A stretch of DNA of 64,000 bases from Pseudaeromonas sp963677375 (GTDB lineage Bacteria; Pseudomonadota; Gammaproteobacteria; Enterobacterales; Aeromonadaceae): positions 62,001 through 126,000 of the forward strand of contig OY782042.2 in NCBI GenBank assembly GCA_963677375.2, written 5' to 3'. The notes below the pieces were generated by a model. The model was given only the letters and a program-made list of their open reading frames with translations. It did no database searches and was not told the origin of the DNA. Positions within the stretch are counted from its first letter, which is position 1. Every line of letters begins with the position of its first letter. This document shows positions 1 through 7,472 of the stretch, in pieces. The position numbers and the translations under genes are program-made.

Positions 1-245
1 CGATAGCCACCGATGTAACGGTACAGGTGTTCGGCAGTGCTGAATGTGCAACCGACATCATAACCTAGCGCGGGGGACAACTTCACACCAATGATGGCGC
101 CACGCAGCGAGGGCGACAACGAGGCCAACAGATTAAGCAGGGGAGTCCGTTCCGCTCGCTGCAATCGCGGGCTGGGTAATTTGCCGGTGGCCTGATATTC
201 CATCATCAGGCGCGGATTTCGCGCAAGTTCTCTGAAACGATCCAT
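1..245 (-). CDS. hypothetical protein, partial (3' end outside window)
   Basis: The reading frame opens at an ATG on the minus strand (complement of 243-245), preceded by a strong GAGGAGGGG-type ribosome site, and stays open to the window edge (81 codons seen). It begins MDRFRELARNPRLMMEY. It lies 13 bp after the stop of the 115-aa gene upstream, so the two form one operon with ssb further upstream. No domain can be recognised in the visible part. The neighbouring gene looks like a phage or plasmid replication accessory protein, so a replication or recombination role is possible but unproven. Confidence 0.6.
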   Translation of the reverse strand, partial: MDRFRELARNPRLMMEYQATGKLPSPRLQRAERTPLLNLLASLSPSLRGAIIGVKLSPALGYDVGCTFSTAEHLYRYIGGY

Positions 246-258
246 AACCCCTCCTCAA

Positions 259-606
259 TTACCAGTTGGTGGTGCCTTCTGCAACGTAGGTTTTACCTGT
301 GCTGTTGAACGCATTTACTTTTGGGGCGCTCTCCTGAGAGCGGGATAACCAGGTCTGAATAAACCGATTGATACCCTTTGCCGTTTTGCGGCGCGTAGGG
401 TTGTTGTCCAGCCAAAGGCTCATTCGTTGAAGCTCCAGGCAAACATCCACACTGGGATAGGCTGTTTTGAGTCGTGCTATTTCGTCAGCGGATGGCGCAT
501 ACTCAATGCCGGAGCGAAGCCGGAGCCGGTAAGGACTGAGCGGCTCTGCTACCGCCGGCGCCGTATCGAGCGCGTCAAGAAGAGAAAGATCGAGTTGGTT
601 TTCCAT
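259..606 (-). CDS. small hypothetical protein, phage replication-accessory-like
   Basis: 115 aa, with AGGAGG about 6 bp before the ATG. The C-terminal half contains WLDNNPTRRKT followed by a predicted helix ending in WLSRSQE. This pattern is common at the C termini of small phage and plasmid replication or recombination proteins, where it forms a short helical module. The N-terminal half is acidic and low in complexity. It lies between ssb and the partial gene at the window edge, all on the minus strand, probably co-transcribed from the ssb promoter. Function is inferred only from this motif and context. Confidence 0.55.
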   Translation of the reverse strand: MENQLDLSLLDALDTAPAVAEPLSPYRLRLRSGIEYAPSADEIARLKTAYPSVDVCLELQRMSLWLDNNPTRRKTAKGINRFIQTWLSRSQESAPKVNAFNSTGKTYVAEGTTNW

Positions 607-654
607 AGTGCCTCCTGCGGTGCTATTTGCGCGTGGTTGACCACCTGCAAATAG

Positions 655-674
655 GGCTGGGCGCTAACCCAGCC
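655..674 (-). terminator. hairpin after ssb
   Basis: GGCTGGG and CCCAGCC arms with a 6-nt loop lie just downstream of the ssb stop on the minus strand. Only a weak T-rich stretch follows, so this may be a partial terminator or a stabilising hairpin. Confidence 0.35.
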
Positions 675-681
675 AGATAAA

Positions 682-1239
682 TCAAAACATGTAAGCCTTT
701 CTTAAACGATCGAACGGGATGTCATCATCTAGGCCGCCATATCCGGATGGTGGTGCGCCGTACTGTGGCGCTTGGTTGTTTGAGAAACCTTGGTTATGCA
801 TGGGTTGCGCTGGGGGATTGGCAGGGCCATTCGCCTGTCCTTGCGGGTTCTGCTGCCCCTGCGGTCGAGAAGGTGACGGAGACCCACTTGTGCCGCCGCT
901 AGCTCGGCCGTCAAGCATCTGCATTTCGTTGACGACAATCTCAGTGGTGTAACGCTTCTGTCCTTGCTGATCTTGCCATTCGCGGGTTTGTAGGCGGCCC
1001 TCAACGTAAACCTTGGAGCCCTTCTTCAAATACTCACCTGCGATTTCGGCAAGACGGCGGTACAGCACACAGCGATGCCACTCGGTACGCTCTTGCATCT
1101 GCCCCTGCTGATCCTTCCAGGATTCAGATGTTGCTACCGTTATGTTGGCGACAGCATTGCCACCTTGCGAGTAACGCACTTCTGGATCCTGGCCGAGATT
1201 ACCAATAAGAATCACCTTGTTGACGCCGCGACTAGCCAT
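682..1239 (-). CDS. ssb: single-stranded DNA-binding protein
   Basis: 185 aa if started at MASRGVNKV, which has GGGGG 6 bp upstream; an in-frame ATG 33 bp earlier lacks a good ribosome site. The N-terminal OB fold (about residues 1-110) shows the SSB hallmarks GNLGQDPEVRY and WHR(C/V)V. A Gly/Gln/Pro-rich linker follows. SSB coats single-stranded DNA and recruits partners through its acidic C-terminal tip. Here the tip (DDDIPF) is not the end of the protein: nine further residues follow (DRLRKAYMF), which is unusual because the terminal Phe normally docks into partner proteins. Its promoter overlaps the recurring TATCC-N5-GGA element. Typical of conjugative plasmids, where it supports entry and replication of transferred strands. 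Confidence 0.95.
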   Translation of the reverse strand: MASRGVNKVILIGNLGQDPEVRYSQGGNAVANITVATSESWKDQQGQMQERTEWHRCVLYRRLAEIAGEYLKKGSKVYVEGRLQTREWQDQQGQKRYTTEIVVNEMQMLDGRASGGTSGSPSPSRPQGQQNPQGQANGPANPPAQPMHNQGFSNNQAPQYGAPPSGYGGLDDDIPFDRLRKAYMF

Positions 1240-1270
1240 GTTTAACCCCCAAATGTCTACATTGATAAAC

Positions 1271-1298
1271 ATTATAAACTATCCCATACGGAATGCAA
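1271..1298 (-). promoter_or_regulatory. ssb promoter with plasmid-wide operator (site 1)
   Basis: Read on the minus strand: -35 TTGCAT, 16-bp spacer, perfect -10 TATAAT. The element TATCCCATACGGA (plus-strand 1280-1292) fills most of the spacer. A regulator bound here would block or reshape RNA polymerase binding. Confidence 0.8.
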
Positions 1299-1339
1299 CA
1301 CTCGAAAATGAATGCGGTAAATCTATTGCCTTGTCTTGA

Positions 1340-1368
1340 AGCAATGTGTAAAGTCCATCTGTCGATTA
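1340..1368 (+). promoter_or_regulatory. candidate promoter of the type IV cas operon
   Basis: TTGCCT, a 17-bp spacer and TAAAGT lie about 25-50 bp before csf1. The recurring operator is not within this promoter, although site 1 lies about 50 bp upstream. Found by inspection only. Confidence 0.4.
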
Positions 1369-1390
1369 CGGTTAAATAACGAGGTCCGAG

Positions 1391-2191
1391 ATGCACCCTA
1401 TTCAGATTGTTTATGACAATTTGACGCATATTCTCTCGCACGCTCTGGGTGATGCTGCGCCCACGAATGAGCCATGCACCTATTGCGGTAGAAGCGCGGA
1501 AGAGTTTGGCAAGATGTCCTACCAAGACAAAGACAGTTACAAACAGCCCGTCAATCTATGCGCCCCGTGTCGGTCGTTCTGTGTCACGGACATTGACGTT
1601 ATGGGCGTTGAGCGCTATGCCGCAGGGAGAAAAGATAGCCCTGTTGGTAATAAGTTCGGGATGCTTCCAGGTACGGGCTGGGTCTATGAGTTCAAAACCA
1701 AAAGAGCGGTATTTTTGGCTCCGCCTGGATTGAAAAAGAAATTGCCCAACGCTTTCCTGTCGCAAATTGAGACTATTGAGATGACACTGGGCGGCCACCT
1801 CGAATTTCTGAGTACGCTTTCATTTCCACTGCTTTACATCGAGAACTTCGGCCGGAAAACCAGTGATTTGATCCGAGGGCTCACTATCTCTCTTAGCCCC
1901 AAAAACCTCGTTTGCTGCTCTGACGGCGGAATTAGCTCCAGTACGCGGGTGGACTATCAGATCGACCTGATCGCGGCGCAATCCATCATTGAGTTGATGC
2001 GACACTGGGATTCCAAGGCAAAAAGCGGCTTCATGACAATGGTTACACGGATGGCCTATGGCCGGATGTCACCCCAGGAAGCTACGACCATCGCCCAAAA
2101 ATCACCGGACTATGTGGCGGCAATCAAACTGCTGCCGGTGGATCCGCATATGCGCCTCAACATTCTGCGCGTAATCAGAAAACTGGGTTAA
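1391..2191 (+). CDS. csf1: type IV CRISPR-Cas protein Csf1 (Cas8-like)
   Basis: 266 aa. Four cysteines, C29-x2-C32 and C57-x2-C60, form the zinc-finger-like site of Csf1, the small Cas8-like subunit of the type IV effector complex. A fifth cysteine is at 64. In characterised type IV-A complexes Csf1 sits at the crRNA 5' end. First gene of a five-gene plus-strand operon (csf1, cas6, csf4, csf3, csf2) whose genes overlap or nearly touch. The start ATG follows GAGGT at suitable spacing. The identity rests on the zinc motif and on the clear identity of the four downstream genes. Confidence 0.85.
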   Translation: MHPIQIVYDNLTHILSHALGDAAPTNEPCTYCGRSAEEFGKMSYQDKDSYKQPVNLCAPCRSFCVTDIDVMGVERYAAGRKDSPVGNKFGMLPGTGWVYEFKTKRAVFLAPPGLKKKLPNAFLSQIETIEMTLGGHLEFLSTLSFPLLYIENFGRKTSDLIRGLTISLSPKNLVCCSDGGISSSTRVDYQIDLIAAQSIIELMRHWDSKAKSGFMTMVTRMAYGRMSPQEATTIAQKSPDYVAAIKLLPVDPHMRLNILRVIRKLG

Positions 2192-2200
2192 GGAGTGGCG

Positions 2201-2776
2201 ATGAAATTCTTTGAAATGACGCTGGTTATGCGTAATACCCCCCCCAATCAGCTCTACCAGCAACATCAGCGATTGGACACATTGATCCAGGAGGGGTGCG
2301 ATCACCGGTTCCGTTACAGCTACCTGACGATCCCTCACCCCAGCCAGTCGAGCTCGAGTATCGCCCTGGTTAGAACGAGAACTGCTCTCGGGCTGCCTAA
2401 TACCCACGCCAAGGAGCTGAATGTCGAAGAAGGACAAACAGTTTTCTTCCGGACATACATGACCTACCGGGCGCCAGGTCGGGCCGTCCGAGTGTCAGCC
2501 TCACCAGACGAGATTGAGGGACGCATTCCTTTCGCACTTCGAGCTCGCGGTATGGAGCTGGTAACTGCCAAGATCATCCGGCACGACAAGGTCACGATAG
2601 AGAAGGGGAAAAAGAGCCGGAATCAAAAGCACAGTTTCTTTGTTCACGCCTACGAGATAACGGTCATCGCCAAGGTCACCGACCAATGCCTGTTTGAACA
2701 AGCTGTGGTTGAGGGGGTTGGTTGTACCCGCGTATTTGGTTTCGGCATGATGCGCGATGTCGAGGTGCTGCTATGA
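2201..2776 (+). CDS. csf5: type IV Cas6e-like crRNA endonuclease (Csf5)
   Basis: 191 aa from the ATG at 2201, which has AAGGAG 5-6 bp upstream; a GTG six bases earlier is less likely. It processes the pre-crRNA into guides. The N terminus (LYQQHQRL, His22) matches the Cas6e pattern LYQLHQGL, in which the His is catalytic. The C terminus carries a glycine-rich RNA-binding loop (GVGCTRVFGFGM) like the Cas6 G-loop. It follows csf1 by 9 bp and overlaps csf4 by 4 bp (ATGA), so translation is probably coupled. A processing nuclease implies that a CRISPR array exists somewhere, but none is visible here. Confidence 0.85.
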   Translation: MKFFEMTLVMRNTPPNQLYQQHQRLDTLIQEGCDHRFRYSYLTIPHPSQSSSSIALVRTRTALGLPNTHAKELNVEEGQTVFFRTYMTYRAPGRAVRVSASPDEIEGRIPFALRARGMELVTAKIIRHDKVTIEKGKKSRNQKHSFFVHAYEITVIAKVTDQCLFEQAVVEGVGCTRVFGFGMMRDVEVLL

Positions 2777-4662
2777 CGTTTGCCGGACACCTGGAGAAAA
2801 TTGGTCTTGAGGCTCGGTCGATTCAGGTCCAGTACGCCGATGCAGTAGTAAAGGCGCTGCGAGATAAGGGGAAGATTTCTCTGCTAAACGCAGATACCGG
2901 CGTAGGTAAGTCTATGGGGTATGCCATACCGGCACTGGAGCGGATGGAGGAGCTCCGGCAGGAAGGAAAGAAGCTGCGCATTATTATCGCTACCCATTCC
3001 CATGCGTTGATGAATCAACTGGTGGACAAGGATTTCGTGGAAATCAACAAGCTGGCCGAGGTCAACGGTTGGGTTAAGCCTTCGGTCGGTCGCCTGATTG
3101 GCCGGTCCAATTTCGTGTCCCAGGAGCGGCTCAAGCGACTTAAATTTTACAACCCCTCAATGTCTCAGTACGACGCTAACATCCTGAACAAGCTGGCGAG
3201 CTGGGATCGGACGATTGCTGAGTTTATCGAGGAGCATGGCGAGCTGCCGCCCACCATCGACCGCCAAGATATTTGTTTGACGCCGGAGTGCGATCAGGAA
3301 GACTTTTCTGATCGCCAGATGCAGTCTATTCGTTCTGACATCGTTGTAACCACGCACGCCATGATTGCGCTGGATATGTTGCTGGGTCACCGCTTGTTAA
3401 AGCTGGGCAATGTCAACACAGTGCTGATTGTCGATGAAGCTGACGCCTTGATTGATACCCTGCTCGAGACGCAACAGCAACGCCTGAACCTCATCCAGTT
3501 GAGAAACAAGATGGAGCCTCACCTGACAGCAAAGCAGTTGGGTGAGTTGAACAAGCTGATCGATGAAGCAAGGGATGCGGCAGAAGGGAAAAAATACACA
3601 TTCACCGTGGAAAGCCGCGCCTTCGTTCTGGCGTGTCTCAAGAAGATAGCTGCCATGACGCTGAATGATGAAATGAATGAAATCCGCCGGGAAATCGGCG
3701 GCATGATGAATAACTTCTCGACCAGTCTTGGGCTTGGTGTCTCTGATGTGCGAAAGGAGCCGGCGTTCGTGTCGTTGAACCCCTACTTCTCGCGCTCATT
3801 TTCCGGATACATCCAAAAACACTACGAGTTGAGCTTGTTGACATCGGCCACGCTGTCGATCACCAACGACCCCAGAAAGGGGATGGCATGGGCCAGAAAA
3901 GATCTCGGGATTGAGGACGAAGAGGTGGGCCAGGTCGGGATTTTCTCTCCGGAGAACTACGGCAAGATGAACATCGAGCTGGCGGGTGCTGGATTTCCCA
4001 GTATTTACATTCGAGACAAGGAATCCGCTCCGAGACTGAGTGGGGCTTGGGTGACCGCTGTCGCCGATGTCATCACCAAAGACAAGCGGCCGACGGTCAT
4101 ATTGACCTCCTCTCACAAAGAGAGCGCCTTACTGGCTTCCATCATCCGGACGAAAACCACTCTCCCTGTATATGAGCATTGCAGCGGCGAGCCACTGCGC
4201 TTGCACATTCAGGCGTTCACCAACAAGCCAGGGCTGCTCATTACTGCGGCCGGCCATGTTGGTATGAACATCCGGGATAAGGCCGGGAACGGCGGTTTTC
4301 ATCGTTTGGTGATCACGCGGATCTCCTACGCCCAGCCGGATGAGGATGCTGTCATGGCGCTGGCGGACTTCTTCGCCAGTCGGGGGCAAAACCGGCTTGC
4401 ACAACTCAAACAGCAAGCGTTTGTGAAATGCCAAAATGATGCAATTCGCAAAATGAGACAAGCGATGGGGCGGGGGATCCGCAGCCCGAATGACGAGGTG
4501 GATATTGTGATTCTGGATCCTCGGTTTCCCGTCGAAAGTGATGCGTCATCGAACCATGCAGCATTCCGGAACGTGATACCGATGCGCTTCCGGACCGCCT
4601 ATGCCGAAGCACTGATCCATAAACCAGTAATGAATGTTGAATCCACGGAGGTCATTTTCTAA
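2773..4662 (+). CDS. csf4: type IV-A helicase CasDinG (Csf4)
   Basis: 629 aa from the ATG at 2773, which overlaps the cas6 stop; the longer 646-aa frame lacks a ribosome site. Superfamily 2 XPD/DinG helicase: Walker A ADTGVGKS at 40-47, DEAD box at 221-224, the SATLS motif, and motif VI QAMGRGIRSP near the C terminus. Only two cysteines (168 and 173) lie where DinG/XPD has four iron-sulphur ligands, so the cluster is absent, as reported for type IV DinG proteins. In type IV-A systems this 5'-3' helicase is needed for interference and is the signature of the subtype. Third gene of the cas operon; overlaps csf3 by one base. Confidence 0.95.
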   Translation: MTFAGHLEKIGLEARSIQVQYADAVVKALRDKGKISLLNADTGVGKSMGYAIPALERMEELRQEGKKLRIIIATHSHALMNQLVDKDFVEINKLAEVNGWVKPSVGRLIGRSNFVSQERLKRLKFYNPSMSQYDANILNKLASWDRTIAEFIEEHGELPPTIDRQDICLTPECDQEDFSDRQMQSIRSDIVVTTHAMIALDMLLGHRLLKLGNVNTVLIVDEADALIDTLLETQQQRLNLIQLRNKMEPHLTAKQLGELNKLIDEARDAAEGKKYTFTVESRAFVLACLKKIAAMTLNDEMNEIRREIGGMMNNFSTSLGLGVSDVRKEPAFVSLNPYFSRSFSGYIQKHYELSLLTSATLSITNDPRKGMAWARKDLGIEDEEVGQVGIFSPENYGKMNIELAGAGFPSIYIRDKESAPRLSGAWVTAVADVITKDKRPTVILTSSHKESALLASIIRTKTTLPVYEHCSGEPLRLHIQAFTNKPGLLITAAGHVGMNIRDKAGNGGFHRLVITRISYAQPDEDAVMALADFFASRGQNRLAQLKQQAFVKCQNDAIRKMRQAMGRGIRSPNDEVDIVILDPRFPVESDASSNHAAFRNVIPMRFRTAYAEALIHKPVMNVESTEVIF

Positions 4663-5348
4663 TGAGAGATAAATTCCGTGTCTTGCTACGACTGAGAACG
4701 CCGGTTGTGGTTACTGATTTTGCGCCGACGTTGGATGGGATGCTGTATGCAGCTGCCTATGCCCAGACCGGCTCGAACATCGGCGCCCAGGCGGTATTAC
4801 GAGACGCCTTGGATTTTGATGAGCAGTATGGAGTTTACTGCGCATCATCTCTTTGGTTTGGTCTCGATATGTCGGCAGGACTGAGTATCCAGCGTTATAT
4901 CCGCACGGATGGTTTGGCAAACAAGCTGGACTCCGAGATGTTCCAGGCGACCCAGCGAGGCGGCAAGTTTTCCATGATTACGCTCCAAGGTGGGCCAACG
5001 AAGCGGCGCTTGCAGGATCGTCCTGCATACGCTGCTCCCACGGCTGTCTTTTTTGGTCGCGGTGATGTGGACTTGGTTTACGCATTGCTCGACTACTACC
5101 GCCCGGGTGTTGGTTACGACGCAGCCTCCGGCGGAATGGGAGCGTATGACTCTATCGAGGTGTCGCCGATAGACAATGACTACAGCCTGTTCTGGTCGGA
5201 CGGTACGCCAAACCGGCCGCTGCCTGCTGCTCACGATGACACAGTCACGACGGCGGTACTGGTTCCCCCCTATTACGACAAACACCGCATGGTGCCAGCG
5301 GATCTACCTGATCGCATTCGAGCCACCATGCTGAGCAACCTCAAATAA
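4662..5348 (+). CDS. csf3: type IV CRISPR-Cas protein Csf3 (Cas5-like)
   Basis: 228 aa; the start overlaps the csf4 stop (TAATG), with GGAGG-like sequence just upstream. The N-terminal pattern LRLRTPVVVTDFAPTLDGMLYAAA matches Csf3/Cas5-type RAMP proteins, in which a strand is followed by LDG-LYAA. Csf3 caps the crRNA 5' handle in the effector complex. The protein is compact and has no evident nuclease motif. Between csf4 and csf2 in the operon. The gene order differs from the usual adjacency of csf1, csf2 and csf3. Confidence 0.88.
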   Translation: MRDKFRVLLRLRTPVVVTDFAPTLDGMLYAAAYAQTGSNIGAQAVLRDALDFDEQYGVYCASSLWFGLDMSAGLSIQRYIRTDGLANKLDSEMFQATQRGGKFSMITLQGGPTKRRLQDRPAYAAPTAVFFGRGDVDLVYALLDYYRPGVGYDAASGGMGAYDSIEVSPIDNDYSLFWSDGTPNRPLPAAHDDTVTTAVLVPPYYDKHRMVPADLPDRIRATMLSNLK

Positions 5349-5379
5349 GACCGTATTCAGATTGATTGGAGAAATACCT

Positions 5380-6396
5380 ATGAACAAGAAGACTATCAAC
5401 TTTATTGGCCGCATCACCGCCCTGCAACCGATCACTGTAACGATTAAGGGCTGCGTTGGCCTGCCCCGTAATGGCGGCGGTGCGGATGCCACGCCATACC
5501 TACCAGCAACCACCGTTCGCGGGGCGCTCCGCCACGCTTCGCACTGGATTGCCATTGATAAGCAAAGCCACACTGGTAAGCGTTTTGACCTGGCAGAGCA
5601 TTTCCTGATGGCCCAAGGCGTTGACATCGCCGGGGACGTAAAGAGTGATGCGGACGGCGCTATTGACGCTGACCAGGCGCTTCGTGAGCGCAACCCAATG
5701 CTCTCCCTCTGGGGGTTGTGGGGGATTGCGTCCAAAGCAGAAATTGGTCCAGGTCTACTGCTGAATCCCAAGGCGTTTGGTAACTTCGGAGGTGGTGCGC
5801 GGACCATCATGTTTGAGCGCACCCCAGAGCTGCTGGAGACGCTGGACGAGGAGCAAATCGAGCGCCTGCAAAACGTGCTACGGGAGCAAAGTGAGGCGAG
5901 CCAGGACATATCTGAGCTCAAGGCGAAACAGGCCGAGATCAAGCGCCAATTAAAGAAGGTCGCCGACAAAGAGGAGCAGAGCAAACTGTTTAATGATCTT
6001 GCTGAGCTGGATCGTCTCATCGACCAGCGGAAGGACGAGAAAAGCGAGGCTCGCGAGAGTATCCGCCGTCCGCTGGATCAGTATGAAGCGTTCGCTCCAG
6101 GTGCCGAGTTCGAACATCGCATGAAACTGGTGCAGGCGACGGATGTGGAGCTGGGTCTTTTCCTGTCCTCCCTGGCTGAGTTCGCTCGCAACCCATCCTT
6201 GGGTGGGCACAAGGCTCACGGCAACGGCCGTATCAAGGCTGAGTGGGATGTTACAGTCTGGGAACGCGGTGCAGATGCCCCCACGAAGATCGGGATGGTG
6301 CGCTTTGATGAAGACGGGATCGTGATTGAGGGTGAGTCACTACTCCAGGCGCGTGAAGCATTCAAAGCGGCCGCCCTGGACTTTAAGAAGAACTGA
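5380..6396 (+). CDS. csf2: type IV CRISPR-Cas backbone protein Csf2 (Cas7-like)
   Basis: 338 aa starting at MNKKTINFIG, with GGAG about 9 bp upstream; a TTG 18 bp earlier is unlikely. Csf2 polymerises along the crRNA spacer as the backbone of the type IV complex. The N-terminal half has the RAMP/Cas7 pattern YLPATTVRGALRHA. Residues about 150-235 are a charged, helical, coiled-coil-like stretch that interrupts the fold, after which it resumes with NPSLGGHKAHGNG. Last gene of the cas operon, 31 bp after csf3, and followed directly by a strong terminator. Confidence 0.92.
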   Translation: MNKKTINFIGRITALQPITVTIKGCVGLPRNGGGADATPYLPATTVRGALRHASHWIAIDKQSHTGKRFDLAEHFLMAQGVDIAGDVKSDADGAIDADQALRERNPMLSLWGLWGIASKAEIGPGLLLNPKAFGNFGGGARTIMFERTPELLETLDEEQIERLQNVLREQSEASQDISELKAKQAEIKRQLKKVADKEEQSKLFNDLAELDRLIDQRKDEKSEARESIRRPLDQYEAFAPGAEFEHRMKLVQATDVELGLFLSSLAEFARNPSLGGHKAHGNGRIKAEWDVTVWERGADAPTKIGMVRFDEDGIVIEGESLLQAREAFKAAALDFKKN

Positions 6397-6429
6397 TCCA
6401 TCATTGCTGCCGGGAATACCCGGGACCAA

Positions 6430-6454
6430 GGGGCCGATTCGGCCCCTTTTTATT
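6430..6454 (+). terminator. terminator of the type IV cas operon
   Basis: GGGGCC and GGCCCC arms with a GATTC loop, followed by TTTTTATTT, 34 bp after csf2. Ends the operon; no CRISPR leader or repeats follow it. Confidence 0.85.
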
Positions 6455-6673
6455 TCCGACAGTGAGAGTCGTGACTGGCCGTTGCTAGAAATTAACCTGA
6501 GAATGTGACCACTGGCGTAGATGTGGGCGCCTGTAACGAACTTGAAATAATGAGCGCGTAATACGACCTTTGGGTGTCCATCGGTGACATTGAGGGGCAA
6601 ATTTGATGTAGATCGTCGCACGCCCCGCAGCAGGCAGAAGAGAATACCAAGAGGCACACCAACGAGGATTCGT

Positions 6674-6931
6674 ATGCGCAACATATGCAATTCAGAACAT
6701 CGGGACTACCCGCAATTCATGCTCCTACCGGAGGACCAGTCGTATCCGCTCCGGCACCACTGTGCCGGCTGCGCCTATGAGCTCGGCGTGCAGCACGCCA
6801 GAGAGGGCCGTGCGATGGATTTGCATGGGATAGAGGGCTTGCCCTATAGCCAAGCCAGCAACGTGCGCCATCGGTCGCCAGAGCTGGCCTATCGCATGGG
6901 ATATGATGATGTTGAGAGTGGGAGGCTTTGA
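6674..6931 (+). CDS. small cysteine/histidine-containing hypothetical protein
   Basis: 85 aa from the ATG at 6674 (MRNICNSEHRDY), which has CGAGGA upstream; the frame opens 90 bp earlier but that part is Arg-rich and lacks a ribosome site. It contains HHCAGC and then HAREG and YRMGYDDVESG, two short related helical segments of the kind seen in small plasmid and phage proteins of unknown role. It stands alone between the cas operon terminator and the convergent gene at 7099-7455. Function unknown. Confidence 0.5.
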   Translation: MRNICNSEHRDYPQFMLLPEDQSYPLRHHCAGCAYELGVQHAREGRAMDLHGIEGLPYSQASNVRHRSPELAYRMGYDDVESGRL

Positions 6932-6960
6932 TTATTGGCGAATAACAAAGATTCTATCCT

Positions 6961-6985
6961 TGGGGGTGCCATCTGCACCCCTATA
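6961..6985 (+). terminator. hairpin after the 85-aa gene
   Basis: GGGGTGC and GCACCCC arms with an ATCT-type loop, followed by TATATTAAAT. Probably a weak terminator for the plus-strand gene upstream. Confidence 0.45.
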
Positions 6986-7049
6986 TTAAATCATCGCTGC
7001 CACTTTTCACGCAGCTAGGTAAGTGGCGTGAGCCGGAACGAGCAAGAGG

Positions 7050-7078
7050 GAAACAAAAAAGGAGCCAAAGGCTCCTCT
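7050..7078 (-). terminator. terminator of the recT-like operon
   Basis: On the minus strand AGGAGCC, TTTG and GGCTCCT form a stem, followed by a run of T. Just downstream of the gene at 7099-7455. Confidence 0.8.
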
Positions 7079-7098
7079 TGTCAGATTACCCCGAGGCA

Positions 7099-7455
7099 TC
7101 AGTTGCTCGGCAACTCATCCCACCAGATGTCGAAAATCGGAACCTTCCGCGCAAGCCGTCCGGAGGTATCATTCTCAATCAGGACTTTATACGCCGTCTC
7201 CAGATCGACCCGATCAATCTCCGATTTTATCGCGGGCAGATAAGCCTTACCCCGCTCGTTGGATCGCAGCACAATGCCTGGGCTTGTGAATACGCGAGTG
7301 CATTCTTCAACACGACCTTCATCAATCCAATTCTGCGTGGACACGACCGCAGTACAGTAACCCACACTCGAAATAGCATCCACACTCTTGAAGTTGAACC
7401 AAGCGACGACCGCAAGGGCCAGAGTGATGGGGAGAAGCACAAGACTCAATTTCAT
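7099..7455 (-). CDS. small membrane-anchored protein of unknown function
   Basis: 118 aa from the ATG with GAGGA upstream (MKLSLVLLPITL). The longer frame runs into the upstream gene and has no ribosome site. A hydrophobic segment at about residues 3-22 is a signal anchor or signal peptide. Two cysteines (GYC and EEC) in the exported part could pair. It follows the RecT-like gene by 17 bp, so it is probably co-transcribed with it. No recognised family. Confidence 0.6.
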   Translation of the reverse strand: MKLSLVLLPITLALAVVAWFNFKSVDAISSVGYCTAVVSTQNWIDEGRVEECTRVFTSPGIVLRSNERGKAYLPAIKSEIDRVDLETAYKVLIENDTSGRLARKVPIFDIWWDELPSN

Positions 7456-7472
7456 AAAATCCTCGTTTGGTG

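Noticed and set aside
5304..6020. 238-aa minus-strand frame opposite csf2
   Set aside because: Ser/Arg-rich composition typical of an antisense shadow, covering a well-supported Cas7-like gene.
6397..6673. Region after csf2 as a CRISPR array or leader
   Set aside because: It contains a terminator and no repeated 20-40-bp units at regular spacing.
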